Positions 33,318 to 42,216 are shown, numbered from the stretch's first letter. The stretch: 64,000 bases of DNA from Mesolinea sp040772305 (GCA_040772305.1 JAXGYK010000001.1:310001-374000), one strand, 5' to 3'. Notes: generated by a model not told the origin, from the sequence alone. Numbers and translations are program-made.

Positions 33318-34640
33318 ATGAAAAAAGTCTTGTTCGTGATAATTGTTTTAGCTTTGGCAACGATGGCCTGCAGTCTGGGTAAGGCAACGCCTGAGCCACC
33401 CACAGCAGTGCCCCTGCAGCCCACTGAGCTGCCGCAGAAGGCAGTCCCAACATCGCTGCCATCCCAGCCTACAGCGGAAATTTCGCCAACCCAGGAGCAA
33501 GCACAATCAACTACTTTGCCCTATTTCACCGATTTTGCAAGCAACGATATGGGTTGGGACTATGGATCCAACGAATCTTCCAGCATAAACTTTGAAGACG
33601 GGCGCTTGGTATTTGAGGTGAATGCTACCAATTGGGAAACCTGGTCCAGCCCAAATACCTTGCAAGTCAGTAAAAATATGGTCCTGGAAGTAGAAGCCCA
33701 GCACCTGGCAGGACCGGAAGACGGCCAGTACGGTTTTATTTGCGGCTATGATGGCGGCATGAACTATACCGCCCTTGTTTACGGGGAAGACGGATACGCC
33801 GAGATTTATCGTCTTGAAGACGGCGCTTATGAAAGTTTAGCCAGCGCCTGGGACGAAGCCAGCACTCCGGGTACAGTTAACCGCCTGCGCGCATTTTGCC
33901 TAAGCAATCGTTTGCGCCTGGAAGTAAATGGTCAGGAGCTTGTAAGCACCAGCGCAGGAACCCAGCCAGGACAAGTGGGTTTGGTAGCTGGTGTATTTGA
34001 CGCATCCGGAATGCGCGTAGCATTTGACGCCTTCAATGTCAAAGAGGCTCCAGCCGAACTTGTAGAAAGCGAGAATAGTCCGACCGTTAGCAATGTGGAT
34101 GGCTCCTACTTTGACGATTTTTCCTCGGATACCGGGGCATGGGACCTAAGTCGGGACCCTGATTTTTCTGTGAGCCTAAGCAATGGTGAGTTGCTTACCA
34201 AGATTTTTACCCCCTATTTGGACATTTCCCTTCCCTTTTACAGGGATGTAAGCGGCCCGGTACGCGTAGAACTGGATGGACGTTGGGTAAGCGGCAACAA
34301 AATGGTGGCCTATGGTCTGCTTTGCGGACAAACCAATGAGATCTACTACGGGATGAACATTACCGAAACGGGTTATGCTGAGGTATTCCGCTGGAAGAAA
34401 GGTATTCGCACCCCTATTTGGGAACGCAAAGAATTAAGCGTCATCCAAAGCGGCGGCAACCACTTGGCTGCCGAGTGCAGTGGGCATGACCTGCGTTTTT
34501 ACATCAATGATGAGCTTGTAGCAGAACTGCGTGAGTATTTTGAGATTGATGGCGGAGTAGGTGTAGTGGTAGGCAGTTATGGCAGCGGAAACGTAAGTAT
34601 CGCTGTAGACAATTTTACAGTCATACCCCTTTCAGAGTGA
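33318..34640 (+). CDS. Secreted lipoprotein with two LamG/DUF1080-like domains (array member 4)
   Basis: A 440-residue lipoprotein starting MKKVLFVIIVLALATMAC (Cys18). The ATG at 33318 has GGGAGG upstream; the open frame begins at 33300 but that start would place the ribosome site inside the gene. After a P/T/Q-rich linker (to about 65) come domain 1 (about 67-245: TDFASNDMGWDYG, YGFICGYDGGMNYTALV, GYAEIYRLEDGAYESL, FDAFNVKEA) and a more divergent domain 2 (about 262-438: DDFSSDTGAWDLS, YGLLCGQTNEIYYGMNI, GYAEVFRWKKGIR, VDNFTVIPL). It is the last member of the array, before the SAM riboswitch. Confidence 0.8.
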   Translation: MKKVLFVIIVLALATMACSLGKATPEPPTAVPLQPTELPQKAVPTSLPSQPTAEISPTQEQAQSTTLPYFTDFASNDMGWDYGSNESSSINFEDGRLVFEVNATNWETWSSPNTLQVSKNMVLEVEAQHLAGPEDGQYGFICGYDGGMNYTALVYGEDGYAEIYRLEDGAYESLASAWDEASTPGTVNRLRAFCLSNRLRLEVNGQELVSTSAGTQPGQVGLVAGVFDASGMRVAFDAFNVKEAPAELVESENSPTVSNVDGSYFDDFSSDTGAWDLSRDPDFSVSLSNGELLTKIFTPYLDISLPFYRDVSGPVRVELDGRWVSGNKMVAYGLLCGQTNEIYYGMNITETGYAEVFRWKKGIRTPIWERKELSVIQSGGNHLAAECSGHDLRFYINDELVAELREYFEIDGGVGVVVGSYGSGNVSIAVDNFTVIPLSE

Positions 34641-34727
34641 ATGCCCGGCGCACTTACCTGAAAATCAAAACACCCTTTAACCATTTGCCAGTGGTGCCCA
34701 AGCTCGCCTCACTTAGTACATCAGGGC

Positions 34728-34756
34728 TTGCAAACCACTGAATCAAATGGTATAAC
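34728..34756 (+). promoter_or_regulatory. Promoter of the SAM riboswitch-metK transcript
   Basis: -35 TTGCAA at 34728-34733, 17-bp spacer, -10 TATAAC at 34751-34756, about 30 nt before the riboswitch aptamer. Confidence 0.6.
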
Positions 34757-34785
34757 CTGTGCTAATTAAACAGCCCTGTGTGGCG

Positions 34786-34885
<100 letters not shown>

Positions 34886-34908
34886 GGATGCCAAATCCAA
34901 TGATTTTG

Positions 34909-34931
34909 CCCCTCCACCGCAGGGGTTTTTT
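34909..34931 (+). terminator. Riboswitch expression-platform terminator
   Basis: CCCCT, loop CCACCGC, AGGGG, then six T residues. Its 5' arm and loop (34910-34918) are perfectly complementary over 9 nt to 34800-34808 inside the aptamer, a candidate antiterminator pairing. Confidence 0.75.
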
Positions 34932-34954
34932 CTTTAAACCTGAGGAGGTTAAGT

Positions 34955-36181
34955 ATGACAACAACATTCATGAAATCCCCCAAATATCTGTTCACCTCAG
35001 AATCGGTTACAGAGGGGCATCCGGACAAAATTTGCGACCAGGTGAGCGATGCCATCCTGGATGCAGCCCTTGCAAAGGATAAAACCAGCCGTGTGGCTTG
35101 CGAGACTGCTACAAAGACCGGGTTTGTGCTGACCCTGGGTGAAATTACCACTACCACCTATATCGATATTGACAAAATCGTACGTCAGGTAGTCAATGAG
35201 ATCGGCTATGACCGGGGTAAAAAAGGATTTGACGGGAACACCTGTGCGGTGCAAGTAGCTTTAGCCAACCAGTCACCCGACATCTCGATGGGTGTGGACC
35301 GGGACGGAAAGAAAAAAGCAGTTGAATATGATGAAGCTTTTATCGAGGCTGGAGGTGCCGGAGACCAGGGCATGATGTTCGGGTTTGCCTGCAATGAAAC
35401 CCCCGAATTAATGCCTTTACCCATTTCGCTGGCGCATAAACTATGCCGCAAGATGGCAGAAGTACGCAAGAATGGAACCCTGCCTTGGATGTACCCTGAC
35501 GGAAAAAGCCAGGTAACGGTCGAATACCACTATGGCAAACCAGTGCGTATCGATACTGTGGTGGTCTCTACCCAGCACGCTCCTGAATTTGAAGGCAAAG
35601 AACTGAGCCACGAAACCATTGAAGCAGGCATCCGCAAGCATGTGATCGATGCTGTTTTGCCTGAGGATCTCGTCGATAAAGACTTGAAGGTGTACGTGAA
35701 TCCTACCGGTCGCTTTGTGATTGGCGGCCCAATGGGCGACAGCGGACTTACAGGCCGAAAAATTATTGTAGATACATACGGCGGTATGGGCCGGCATGGC
35801 GGCGGCGCCTTCAGCGGTAAGGACCCCACAAAGGTTGATCGCAGCGGAGCTTATGCAGCCCGTTGGGTGGCGAAAAACGTTGTAGCTGCCGGTCTTGCCG
35901 AACGTTGTGAGGTACAGGTTTCTTATGCCATTGGCGTTGCTAAACCAACCTCCGTCAACGTTGAAACCTTTGGCACCGGCAGCGTTGATGACGAAAAAAT
36001 TGCAGATGCAATCACCAAAGTCTTTGACCTGCGCCCGCGTGCAATTATCCGCACCTTGGACCTCTTGCGCCCTATCTATCGCCCTTTGGCTGCTTACGGA
36101 CATTTTGGCCGTGATGATCTGGACCTTAGCTGGGAAAAAACCGACAAAGCTGAAGAGTTGCGTAAAGCAGTCGGACTCTAA
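34955..36181 (+). CDS. metK: S-adenosylmethionine synthetase
   Basis: A 408-residue enzyme (E. coli 384). Signatures: FTSESVTEGHPDKICDQVSD (methionine and metal site), GAGDQGMMFGFACNETPELM, GRFVIGGPMGDSGLTGRKII, and the P-loop-like GGGAFSGKDPTKVDRSGAYA. It makes SAM from ATP and methionine. The start has GAGGAGG 6-7 nt upstream. Expression should be limited by the SAM-I riboswitch in its leader. A perfect 16-bp terminator hairpin follows the stop, so it is monocistronic. Confidence 0.97.
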   Translation: MTTTFMKSPKYLFTSESVTEGHPDKICDQVSDAILDAALAKDKTSRVACETATKTGFVLTLGEITTTTYIDIDKIVRQVVNEIGYDRGKKGFDGNTCAVQVALANQSPDISMGVDRDGKKKAVEYDEAFIEAGGAGDQGMMFGFACNETPELMPLPISLAHKLCRKMAEVRKNGTLPWMYPDGKSQVTVEYHYGKPVRIDTVVVSTQHAPEFEGKELSHETIEAGIRKHVIDAVLPEDLVDKDLKVYVNPTGRFVIGGPMGDSGLTGRKIIVDTYGGMGRHGGGAFSGKDPTKVDRSGAYAARWVAKNVVAAGLAERCEVQVSYAIGVAKPTSVNVETFGTGSVDDEKIADAITKVFDLRPRAIIRTLDLLRPIYRPLAAYGHFGRDDLDLSWEKTDKAEELRKAVGL

Positions 36182-36196
36182 AAGAATGCGGAAACA

Positions 36197-36235
36197 AACA
36201 AAGAAAGGCTCTAAAAAGTAGAGCCTTTCTTTGTT
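36197..36235 (+). terminator. Terminator of metK
   Basis: A 16-bp perfect stem (36197-36212 with 36220-36235), loop AAAAAGT. The 3' arm ends in TTTCTTTGTT. Confidence 0.8.
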
Positions 36236-36310
36236 GCTTAGCTGTTGTGTGCTCCTGTAAACCAAAGGCAAATTTACAGCTTTTTCCAGTACAATGCTCA
36301 AGGAGGAGCC

Positions 36311-36955
36311 ATGAAAATACTTGTTACCGCTTTTGACCCTTTTGGAGGGGAAACTGTGAACCCAGCTCAGGAAGCTGTACGCTTACTGAGGCCAGAAATT
36401 TTTTCTGCGGAAATCATTAAACTGGAAGTACCCACTGTTTTTGGCAAATCGATCCGGGAGACCGTAGCAGCCATGACCCAACACCAGCCCAACGCAGTGC
36501 TAAGCATTGGACAAGCTGGCGGCAGATGCGCAATTACACCCGAGCGCGTGGCTATCAACCTGGATGACGTAAGCTCTGGAGATAATGAAGGAAACCAGCC
36601 CAAAGATCAGCCAATTTATCCGGATGGAGATGCGGCTTACTTCTCAAGCTTACCGATTAAGGCCATTGTCAAAAACATTTGCGCAGCTGGTTTGCCTGCT
36701 TCAATCAGCAATTCTGCAGGCACTTTTGTGTGCAATCATCTCATGTATGGTGTGCTTTACCATGCGCAAAGGTATTTTCCTGGAGTTAGGGCGGGCTTCA
36801 TCCACGTGCCGTTCATTCCCCAGCAGGTGATCACAAAACGTAATGTACCCAGCATGGCACTTGCCGATATTGTGCGCGGCCTGGAAATAGCAGTGCAGAC
36901 CATCATCGAAACCGAGACAGACATCCCGTCTGCTAGCGAGGGAACAGATTCATAA
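36311..36955 (+). CDS. pcp: Pyroglutamyl-peptidase I
   Basis: A 214-residue cysteine peptidase of family C15, of usual length. It starts KILVTAFDPFGGETVNPA, has GQAGGRCAITPERVAIN (catalytic Glu), ISNSAGTFVCNHLMYGVLYH (catalytic Cys) and AGFIHVPFIPQQ (catalytic His). It removes N-terminal pyroglutamate from peptides in the cytosol. The frame is open from 36245, but the ATG at 36311 follows AAGGAGGAGCC and is where homology starts. A TACAAT box lies about 12 nt before that ribosome site. Confidence 0.94.
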   Translation: MKILVTAFDPFGGETVNPAQEAVRLLRPEIFSAEIIKLEVPTVFGKSIRETVAAMTQHQPNAVLSIGQAGGRCAITPERVAINLDDVSSGDNEGNQPKDQPIYPDGDAAYFSSLPIKAIVKNICAAGLPASISNSAGTFVCNHLMYGVLYHAQRYFPGVRAGFIHVPFIPQQVITKRNVPSMALADIVRGLEIAVQTIIETETDIPSASEGTDS

Positions 36956-37001
36956 ACCCTGAACAGCGGCCTGATTCTCAGTGCAGTTTAGCAATGTCCG
37001 C

Positions 37002-38180
37002 TTACTGTTTGCGCAGCAATAACCACACTATTCCCAGAATTACGGTAAGCGCTCCCAGGCCAATAACTGCCACAACGATGAAGGGCTCCTTTGTGGTTAC
37101 GGATGTTTCAGCTTCTGCATATGTTTCCGTTTGTAATGCAGGGGCTTCTTCTTCGGCTTCTGTGTAAGCCAGGGCTGCAGGCTCTGTTTCAGAACTGGGA
37201 TAGCGCTCCAATTCCATACCAGCCTCATCCAAGCGCAATCCATAGATTGTTGGAGTACTGATAGAACTGTCCATCCGGCTGCTCAGAGTTGGTACGGGAC
37301 TTGGCGCAGCCTGAGGGAGCGCAAGCGCTGGTAACTGGGGCTCCGCAGGCGTGATGCTTGCTTCCTGGTCGGGTAGCTGGGTAAACGCTGGTGCAGGTTC
37401 GGGGAGCTCTGCTTCGCTTTCCGATACCCCTGCCGCACGCAGAGGGATCTCTTCGGCTTCTTCTTCCGCAGAAGAATCAAAAATTGCCGCCAGATCATCA
37501 GGCTCCAAGGTTGGCCGGGGTCCGAGTATGTTTTCAGAAGGCAAGAATGAATTGGCTGCGGTGGGAGCTTCCGCATACGAGATAGTGTTAATCATCATAT
37601 CGCCGCTAAATCCCCCCCTTCCATAAAGCCCGATACCAGCAGCTCGGCTGCCCGTTCCGCTTTCGCCTAAACCAGACATCCCCTTCCAGTTGATCACATA
37701 TACCGGTACTTCCTGTGCTGATACCGGCGCAGAATAAGCCGCAGGCTGCTCAGGCTCGGGCATTTCCGAAGCTAAGACAAGTGCCTGGTCTTGAGCGTAC
37801 GATGCTTCTGCAAGCTCCTTGCTAGCCTGCTCGGGCAAGGCAGCTGTGAAAGGCATGAATAACTGACTGATAAGAAGCAAGGAAAGCATGAAAAAGGAGC
37901 TCAGTGCTCCATAGCCAAAAAAGGGGATAAGGCGAGTCTTACGCCGTATTTGCTGTGCTTCCAGGGTGGTAAGCGTGAAATGGCGAGGAGCTTTATGTAC
38001 AGGAAGACTGCGGCACACCTTGCGCAGCTGCCGTAACTCCTGCAAGCTGGCGTATAAAGCAGGCTCGGAATCCAGGCGCAGCTTCAGGTGCTCCCTGTCC
38101 GGCTCTGACAGGGAGCCATCGAGAAAAGCACCCAAAAGTGCCATTTCATCACTTGGATCCGGTTTACGCTTAGTCATCAT
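37002..38180 (-). CDS. Anti-sigma-factor-like membrane protein with two membrane helices (pair 2)
   Basis: A 392-residue protein. The N-terminal 80 residues (DEMALLGAFLDGSLSEPDRE, LRLDSEPALYASLQELRQLR) look like an anti-sigma domain of the zinc-finger-less type, since no HxxxCxxC is present. A membrane helix lies at about 94-117 and a second at the very C-terminus (about 367-388, VVAVIGLGALTVILGIVWLL). Between them is a long Glu/Pro/Ala-rich extracytoplasmic region. The start (ATGATG) overlaps the ECF sigma gene end by 11 bp; the second ATG at 38177 is equally possible. The coupling supports the role of cognate anti-sigma; the linker sequence itself matches no family I know. Confidence 0.72.
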   Translation of the reverse strand: MMTKRKPDPSDEMALLGAFLDGSLSEPDREHLKLRLDSEPALYASLQELRQLRKVCRSLPVHKAPRHFTLTTLEAQQIRRKTRLIPFFGYGALSSFFMLSLLLISQLFMPFTAALPEQASKELAEASYAQDQALVLASEMPEPEQPAAYSAPVSAQEVPVYVINWKGMSGLGESGTGSRAAGIGLYGRGGFSGDMMINTISYAEAPTAANSFLPSENILGPRPTLEPDDLAAIFDSSAEEEAEEIPLRAAGVSESEAELPEPAPAFTQLPDQEASITPAEPQLPALALPQAAPSPVPTLSSRMDSSISTPTIYGLRLDEAGMELERYPSSETEPAALAYTEAEEEAPALQTETYAEAETSVTTKEPFIVVAVIGLGALTVILGIVWLLLRKQ

Positions 38181-38778
38181 CCTCAGAATTTAGACGATAT
38201 TTTGCCGGTAAAAGTTCCCCAAAGCCGCGCAAGCAAGACTGCATTTTTGCTCTTGCGCGCGCAAGCCGGCTTTTTACCGTGCCCACAGGGCAATTGACAG
38301 CCTGAGCAACGGTATCGTAGTCCTGACCAGAAATATCAACCAGCACTAAAACACTTCGAAACTTGGCATCCAGTTGCTGTAAACAGCATTGAATAGCTTC
38401 CTCAATTTGTTGCTCGCTCATCCCTTCTTCCAGATTGCCGCTCGGGTCCTCCAGCCAGGCAGGCGATTCAATTAGTTCCCCTTCGGGGTTCTCGGGTTCC
38501 AGGGGAACCGTTGGACGTCGTTTCTGGCGGCGCAGCTCATCGTAACAGGCATTCGTTACAATTCTTAAAAACCAGCTTTTAAAAGAACCGCCCCGGTAAC
38601 TGTTCAGCTTACGGCACATGGAAATAACCGCTTCCTGAGTAGCATCTTCCGCAGCCGGGTAGTTACCCATAATGCGATAGGCAGCATTAAAGGCTAGGTC
38701 CTGATAGCGCAGGACAAGGTGATTAAAGGCATCTAAGTCGCCTTCTCGAGCCAAAGCTATGGCTTGGTCTTCGTCCAT
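38170..38778 (-). CDS. ECF-type RNA polymerase sigma factor (pair 2)
   Basis: A 202-residue ECF sigma of the SigW/RpoE-like type. Region 2 has AFNHLVLRYQDLAFNAAYRI, AAEDATQEAVISMCRKLNSY and FKSWFLRIVTNACYDELRRQ; region 4 has DISGQDYDTVAQAVNCPVGT followed by VKSRLARARAKMQSCL. The stop lies inside the downstream anti-sigma-like gene. No Shine-Dalgarno is visible before the ATG at 38778; a TATAAC sits right against it, which may be chance. About 145 bp separates it from lysS on the same strand. Confidence 0.9.
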   Translation of the reverse strand: MDEDQAIALAREGDLDAFNHLVLRYQDLAFNAAYRIMGNYPAAEDATQEAVISMCRKLNSYRGGSFKSWFLRIVTNACYDELRRQKRRPTVPLEPENPEGELIESPAWLEDPSGNLEEGMSEQQIEEAIQCCLQQLDAKFRSVLVLVDISGQDYDTVAQAVNCPVGTVKSRLARARAKMQSCLRGFGELLPAKYRLNSEDDD

Positions 38779-38880
38779 GGTTATAAATGTTGCAAGAGTC
38801 TCTCCAGCACCTTTTCAGCAGAGGCTGGGCATGCAATCATGGATTGTACACGTTTAACAGCTTTAGGAAGATAGGTTCTT

Positions 38881-38916
38881 GGTTAAGAAAGCCAGGTGTC
38901 TCTGGCTTTCTTAACC
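38881..38916 (-). terminator. Hairpin after lysS, probable terminator
   Basis: A 15-bp perfect stem (38881-38895 with 38902-38916), 6-nt loop, 9 bp past the lysS stop. The T tract after it is poor, so termination is likely but not certain. Confidence 0.55.
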
Positions 38917-38924
38917 TCAAATTC

Positions 38925-40469
38925 TCATTCCGCGGACTGTAACCCGCTGGAGCTTGAATCGCGCAGATGCGGGAAGAGGATCACTTCACGAATGGATGAA
39001 TTATTGGTCAAAAGCATTGCCAAGCGGTCTACGCCCATACCAAAACCGCCTGTAGGAGGCATTCCATAAGCAAGAGCTTGTAAATAGTCGTCGTCCATGG
39101 GATGGTGTTCTTCGTCTTCTTCGCTGTAGTCGCGCCCCATGTCTAAGAAACGCTGTTCTTGCTCCATGGGATCATTCAGTTCGCTGAACGCATTACCCAG
39201 TTCCATTCCTGCCACAAAGATCTCAAAGCGCTCGGTCATATTCGGACGGCCAGGAACCTGTTTAGCAAGCGGTGAAATATCGCGCGGATAGTCATGAAGG
39301 AAGGTGGGTTGGATAAGCGTGGGCTCCAGGTAGGTCTCTTGAAGGCTGCCCACCAGTTTACCCCACGGTCCGGCAGGGTCATATGAGATGGCCTTTGAAT
39401 CCAACCATGCTCCCAGTTTCTCCATAGTATCCAGCTCGTAGATATCAACACCCAGGGTTTCAAGGAGACCATCACGAATGCTAAGGCGCCGCCAGGGTGG
39501 TGTAAGGTCGATCTCATGCCCGCGGAATTGAATATTCTGGGTTCCAATCACTTTTTCGGCTGTGAACGAAACCATACGTTCAGCCAGATCCATCACTTTA
39601 CGATAATCTGCATAAGCCATGTAGAATTCAAGTTGGGTAAATTCGGGATTATGCTTGAAGGACACGCCTTCATTGCGGAAATCTCGCCCAATTTCGTAAA
39701 CGCGCTCGAGCCCACCAACTATCAGACGTTTGAGGTAAAGCTCAAAGCTGATGCGCAGGTAAAGTTGTTGTTTAAGCTGGTTATGAAAAGTGGTAAAGGG
39801 ACGCGCTGCAGCTCCGCCATAAATCGGCTGCAGGATAGGGGTTTCTACCTCGATGAACCCTTCATTATCCAAAAACTCCTGAAGGGCACGCACAATCGCT
39901 GTGCGGGTTTTGAACGTTTCGCGTACCTGGGGATTTACCGCCAAATCTACATAACGCTGACGGTACCTCGTTTCGGGGTCGGTAAGTACCGAGTGGCGGA
40001 TTGTTTTTCCATCCACCACCTCGTCCTTATCTGCTGGTAAGGCTAAAAGCGCTTTAGAGAGCATTCGAAAATCGTTAACCCGCAGGGTAACTTCACCACG
40101 ACGGGTTCGGAACATCGTCCCTTCAGCTTGAATAAAATCGCCCAGGTCAAAATCGCGGGCAAAGGCGTCCAGCTTTTCCTGGCCTAATTCGTCGACTCTA
40201 AAAAAGAGTTGCACCTTGCCAAAGCCATCTTCGATGTGCGCAAAACTAAGTTTGCCCATATTACGAATTGCCCGCAACCGACCAACCAGGGTGGCTGTTA
40301 CTGCTTCGCTGTTGCCAGCAGTCTCGGCTGCCTCATAGGCCTCTATTGCCTCTTGAGTTGTAGCTGTTCGGTTTGAGAGTATCGGGTAAGGCTCAACGCC
40401 TTCTGCCCGCATACGGCGCACCTTCTCAAGACGATTTAATGCTAACTCCGAAAAATCTTCTTCCAGCAT
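38925..40469 (-). CDS. lysS: Lysyl-tRNA synthetase, class II
   Basis: A 514-residue class IIb synthetase. The N-terminal OB-fold anticodon-binding domain includes VGRLRAIRNMGKLSFAHIED. The catalytic domain has motif 2 FRNEGVSFKHNPEFTQLEFY and motif 3 PPTGGFGMGVDRLAMLLTN. It charges tRNA-Lys. I use the ATG at 40469 with GGAGGAAGG upstream; the frame extends to 40517 but those codons run through the greA terminator. It follows greA on the same strand, separated by that terminator. Confidence 0.96.
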   Translation of the reverse strand: MLEEDFSELALNRLEKVRRMRAEGVEPYPILSNRTATTQEAIEAYEAAETAGNSEAVTATLVGRLRAIRNMGKLSFAHIEDGFGKVQLFFRVDELGQEKLDAFARDFDLGDFIQAEGTMFRTRRGEVTLRVNDFRMLSKALLALPADKDEVVDGKTIRHSVLTDPETRYRQRYVDLAVNPQVRETFKTRTAIVRALQEFLDNEGFIEVETPILQPIYGGAAARPFTTFHNQLKQQLYLRISFELYLKRLIVGGLERVYEIGRDFRNEGVSFKHNPEFTQLEFYMAYADYRKVMDLAERMVSFTAEKVIGTQNIQFRGHEIDLTPPWRRLSIRDGLLETLGVDIYELDTMEKLGAWLDSKAISYDPAGPWGKLVGSLQETYLEPTLIQPTFLHDYPRDISPLAKQVPGRPNMTERFEIFVAGMELGNAFSELNDPMEQEQRFLDMGRDYSEEDEEHHPMDDDYLQALAYGMPPTGGFGMGVDRLAMLLTNNSSIREVILFPHLRDSSSSGLQSAE

Positions 40470-40484
40470 CCTTCCTCCACTTTT

Positions 40485-40513
40485 AAAAAGCCCCACCTGT
40501 TTATCGGTGGGGC
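40485..40513 (-). terminator. Rho-independent terminator of greA
   Basis: On the minus strand GCCCCACC, 8-nt loop, GGTGGGGC, then TTTTT. It lies between the greA stop and the lysS ribosome site, so lysS depends on read-through or an internal promoter. Confidence 0.8.
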
Positions 40514-40531
40514 CCAATTGCTCTTAGCCGA

Positions 40532-40996
40532 TCATTCAATTTCAATGATCCGGACTGTGAAGGCACCACCGGGTGCTTCCACCTTAACTTCATCGCCTTC
40601 TTTGTGATTGAGCAAAGCCCGCCCAATAGGAGACTCATTGGAGATCCGCGCCCGTTTGGGGTCAGCTTCGGCTGGTCCAACAATCATATAAGTTTCAGGC
40701 TGACCGTCACCTTCTTGGATGGTTACCTTACTGCCCACCTGCACTTTACCCCGCTCCATTTCTTCGCCATCAATGATCTGAGCATTTGCCAGCAGCAGTT
40801 CCAGGTCTTTGATACGACCCTCTACAAAGGCTTGTTCATTTTTCGCGTCTTCATATTCTGCGTTTTCGATCAACTCGCCATCTTCCATGGCTTCCTGGAG
40901 GCGTTTTGCAACTTCGTTACGCTTCTCGTTGCGCAGATATTCTAGCTCGAGCTCCAATTTTTCGAAGCCCTCACGGGTTAAATACGAACTTGCCAT
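40532..40996 (-). CDS. greA: Transcription elongation factor GreA
   Basis: A 154-residue protein, close to the 158 of E. coli. The N-terminal coiled coil carries REGFEKLELELEYLRNEKRN and the tip acidic motif GELIENAEYEDAKNEQAFVE, whose Asp/Glu residues act in RNA cleavage. The C-terminal FKBP-like domain has the typical ISNESPIGRALLNHKEGDEV. It rescues backtracked RNA polymerase. The ATG at 40996 has CAGGAA upstream. The long leader (about 100 nt) holds a 7-bp hairpin at 41027-41044. Confidence 0.96.
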   Translation of the reverse strand: MASSYLTREGFEKLELELEYLRNEKRNEVAKRLQEAMEDGELIENAEYEDAKNEQAFVEGRIKDLELLLANAQIIDGEEMERGKVQVGSKVTIQEGDGQPETYMIVGPAEADPKRARISNESPIGRALLNHKEGDEVKVEAPGGAFTVRIIEIE

Positions 40997-41093
40997 TTCC
41001 TGACTTCCTTCTTCGTGATAATTGCGCCCGACCTCACGGTCGGGTTAACGCAAAACGCGTACCCGAAGCTTGGCACTTCTTCGACGCGTAAAA

Positions 41094-41120
41094 ATTATAC
41101 CATGAGTTAAGATTTTGCAA
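41094..41120 (-). promoter_or_regulatory. Probable greA promoter next to IS copy 2
   Basis: On the minus strand TTGCAA (41120-41115), 15-bp spacer, TATAAT (41099-41094). The target duplication of IS copy 2 starts 5 bp upstream of the -35 box. Confidence 0.5.
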
Positions 41121-41124
41121 GTGT

Positions 41125-41151
41125 GTTAACAGACGTCTAGTCTTAGTCTTT
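41125..41151 (+). repeat. Left target-site duplication of IS copy 2 (27 bp)
   Basis: Identical over 27 bp to 42217-42243. It starts GTTAACAGACGTCTAG and ends GTCTTT, abutting the element. Confidence 0.88.
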
Positions 41152-42216
41152 TGTAGGATTGTCAAACATATTGGACAGTCTGAGATAAAAATTGAACAGG
41201 TGATAAGAACTTCAATGGACGCATCGGTATATGGTTAGAACGCTGATTGTGTCTTCTCAGTTGTCTTTTGAAATCCTCAAATGAATAGAACTTTGACTTG
41301 TTATAGAAACGTTTTTGATCCTCCTTATGGCTTCGTTCTACCTTCCCATTATGTCTGGGAGTATAGGGTCTGATGAACTTATGTCTTATCCCTTTGTCAC
41401 GTAACACAATCTCAAACAAGCTAAGATCATGCGCGTTTTTGGTCCTTAGAAAGCGTTTAGTGAACTCAACTCCATTATCCGTTTGCACACATTCAAGCTC
41501 AATTCCTCTGCCCTTGAACCAGGCAATGGCGTGCTCAATAAAGATTGCTGAAGAGAATGTGTCTGCTGTCTGAAAGCCTTCCAGATATCTCAAACGACTA
41601 TATTCATCAATTGCGGTGTATTGATAATATTGTTTCCACTTTTTATCGACGATACACGCTTTGGGGACTACTTTTACGTCGACTTGGATCCTCTGTCCGG
41701 GATATTGCATCTGTTCATAGGCTTGTGCCTGGTATCTTTTCTTTGTGTGCTTCTTTTGCCTGACCAATCCTTCCCGCTGCATCACTCGGTACAGACTGAC
41801 ATAATGGCGGCGATAGCCTTGCTTTCTTAGTTTGAACCAAAGCTCATATAATCCCAGGTCTTTATTCCGTTCCTGATAGCGTCGGATCAAGGCGATCTCA
41901 TCCTGGCTGTGTTGACGGGGATGATGCTCTGGCCTTCTCGATCGACAGGCCAGGGAACGAATATCTCCATCATAGCGCTTGAGCCAAAAATAGATATAGC
42001 TGCGGCTTTTGTTATATTTTCTGCTGGCTTTGCTCACCCCCTGATTGAGCGCATATTTGACCACTGAATGTCGGTATTTCATATCTTGTGTTATCTTATC
42101 CATAGCAGGTTATGGTTTCTCCTCATTGTTTTGTTTCAGCGCAATAACAATAACGGATACTTCCATTCCCTGCTATTCTTTCTCACTCACTGTCCAATAT
42201 GTACTGTAATCCTACA
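41152..42216 (-). mobile_element. IS481-like insertion sequence, copy 2 (1065 bp), inverted
   Basis: Same 1065-bp length, the same end sequences and the same transposase protein as copy 1, in opposite orientation. Terminal repeats are at 41152-41179 and 42189-42216. It lies in the divergent intergenic region between greA (minus) and the small gene at 42388 (plus), just upstream of the greA promoter. Each copy has its own distinct target duplication, so the two inserted independently and do not form a composite transposon. Confidence 0.9.
41162..42103 (-). CDS. IS481-like DDE transposase (copy 2)
   Basis: The 313-residue protein is identical to the transposase at 27779-28720, with all DDE residues intact. 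The stop lies 10 bp from the element end, and the start is preceded by a leader of about 110 bp that also holds the left inverted repeat and a GAGGAG ribosome site. Confidence 0.93.
   Translation of the reverse strand: MDKITQDMKYRHSVVKYALNQGVSKASRKYNKSRSYIYFWLKRYDGDIRSLACRSRRPEHHPRQHSQDEIALIRRYQERNKDLGLYELWFKLRKQGYRRHYVSLYRVMQREGLVRQKKHTKKRYQAQAYEQMQYPGQRIQVDVKVVPKACIVDKKWKQYYQYTAIDEYSRLRYLEGFQTADTFSSAIFIEHAIAWFKGRGIELECVQTDNGVEFTKRFLRTKNAHDLSLFEIVLRDKGIRHKFIRPYTPRHNGKVERSHKEDQKRFYNKSKFYSFEDFKRQLRRHNQRSNHIPMRPLKFLSPVQFLSQTVQYV

Larger units (their letters stand above)
28833..34640 (+). repeat. Tandem paralogous lipoprotein array: four genes, eight copies of one ~180-residue domain
   Basis: The genes at 28833, 30257, 31024 and 33318 carry 2, 1, 3 and 2 copies of the same domain behind very similar lipoprotein signals (LA-T/S-x-AC). 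Shared landmarks: DF-x-(N/K)ND-x-x-WD, TNW-x-x-WT/S-x-P, YG-x-(I/V)C-x-YQ, GYAEIYRW, N-x-L-x-A-x-C, LEVNG, GLIAG and FDNF-x-V. Each domain has a cysteine in the YG-x-x-C block and most have one in the A-x-C block, suggesting one disulfide per domain. Confidence 0.82.

Noticed and set aside
41027..41044. 7-bp GC-rich hairpin in the greA leader as a terminator or riboswitch
   Set aside because: It has no T tract in the direction of greA and no known riboswitch core. It is too small to interpret.
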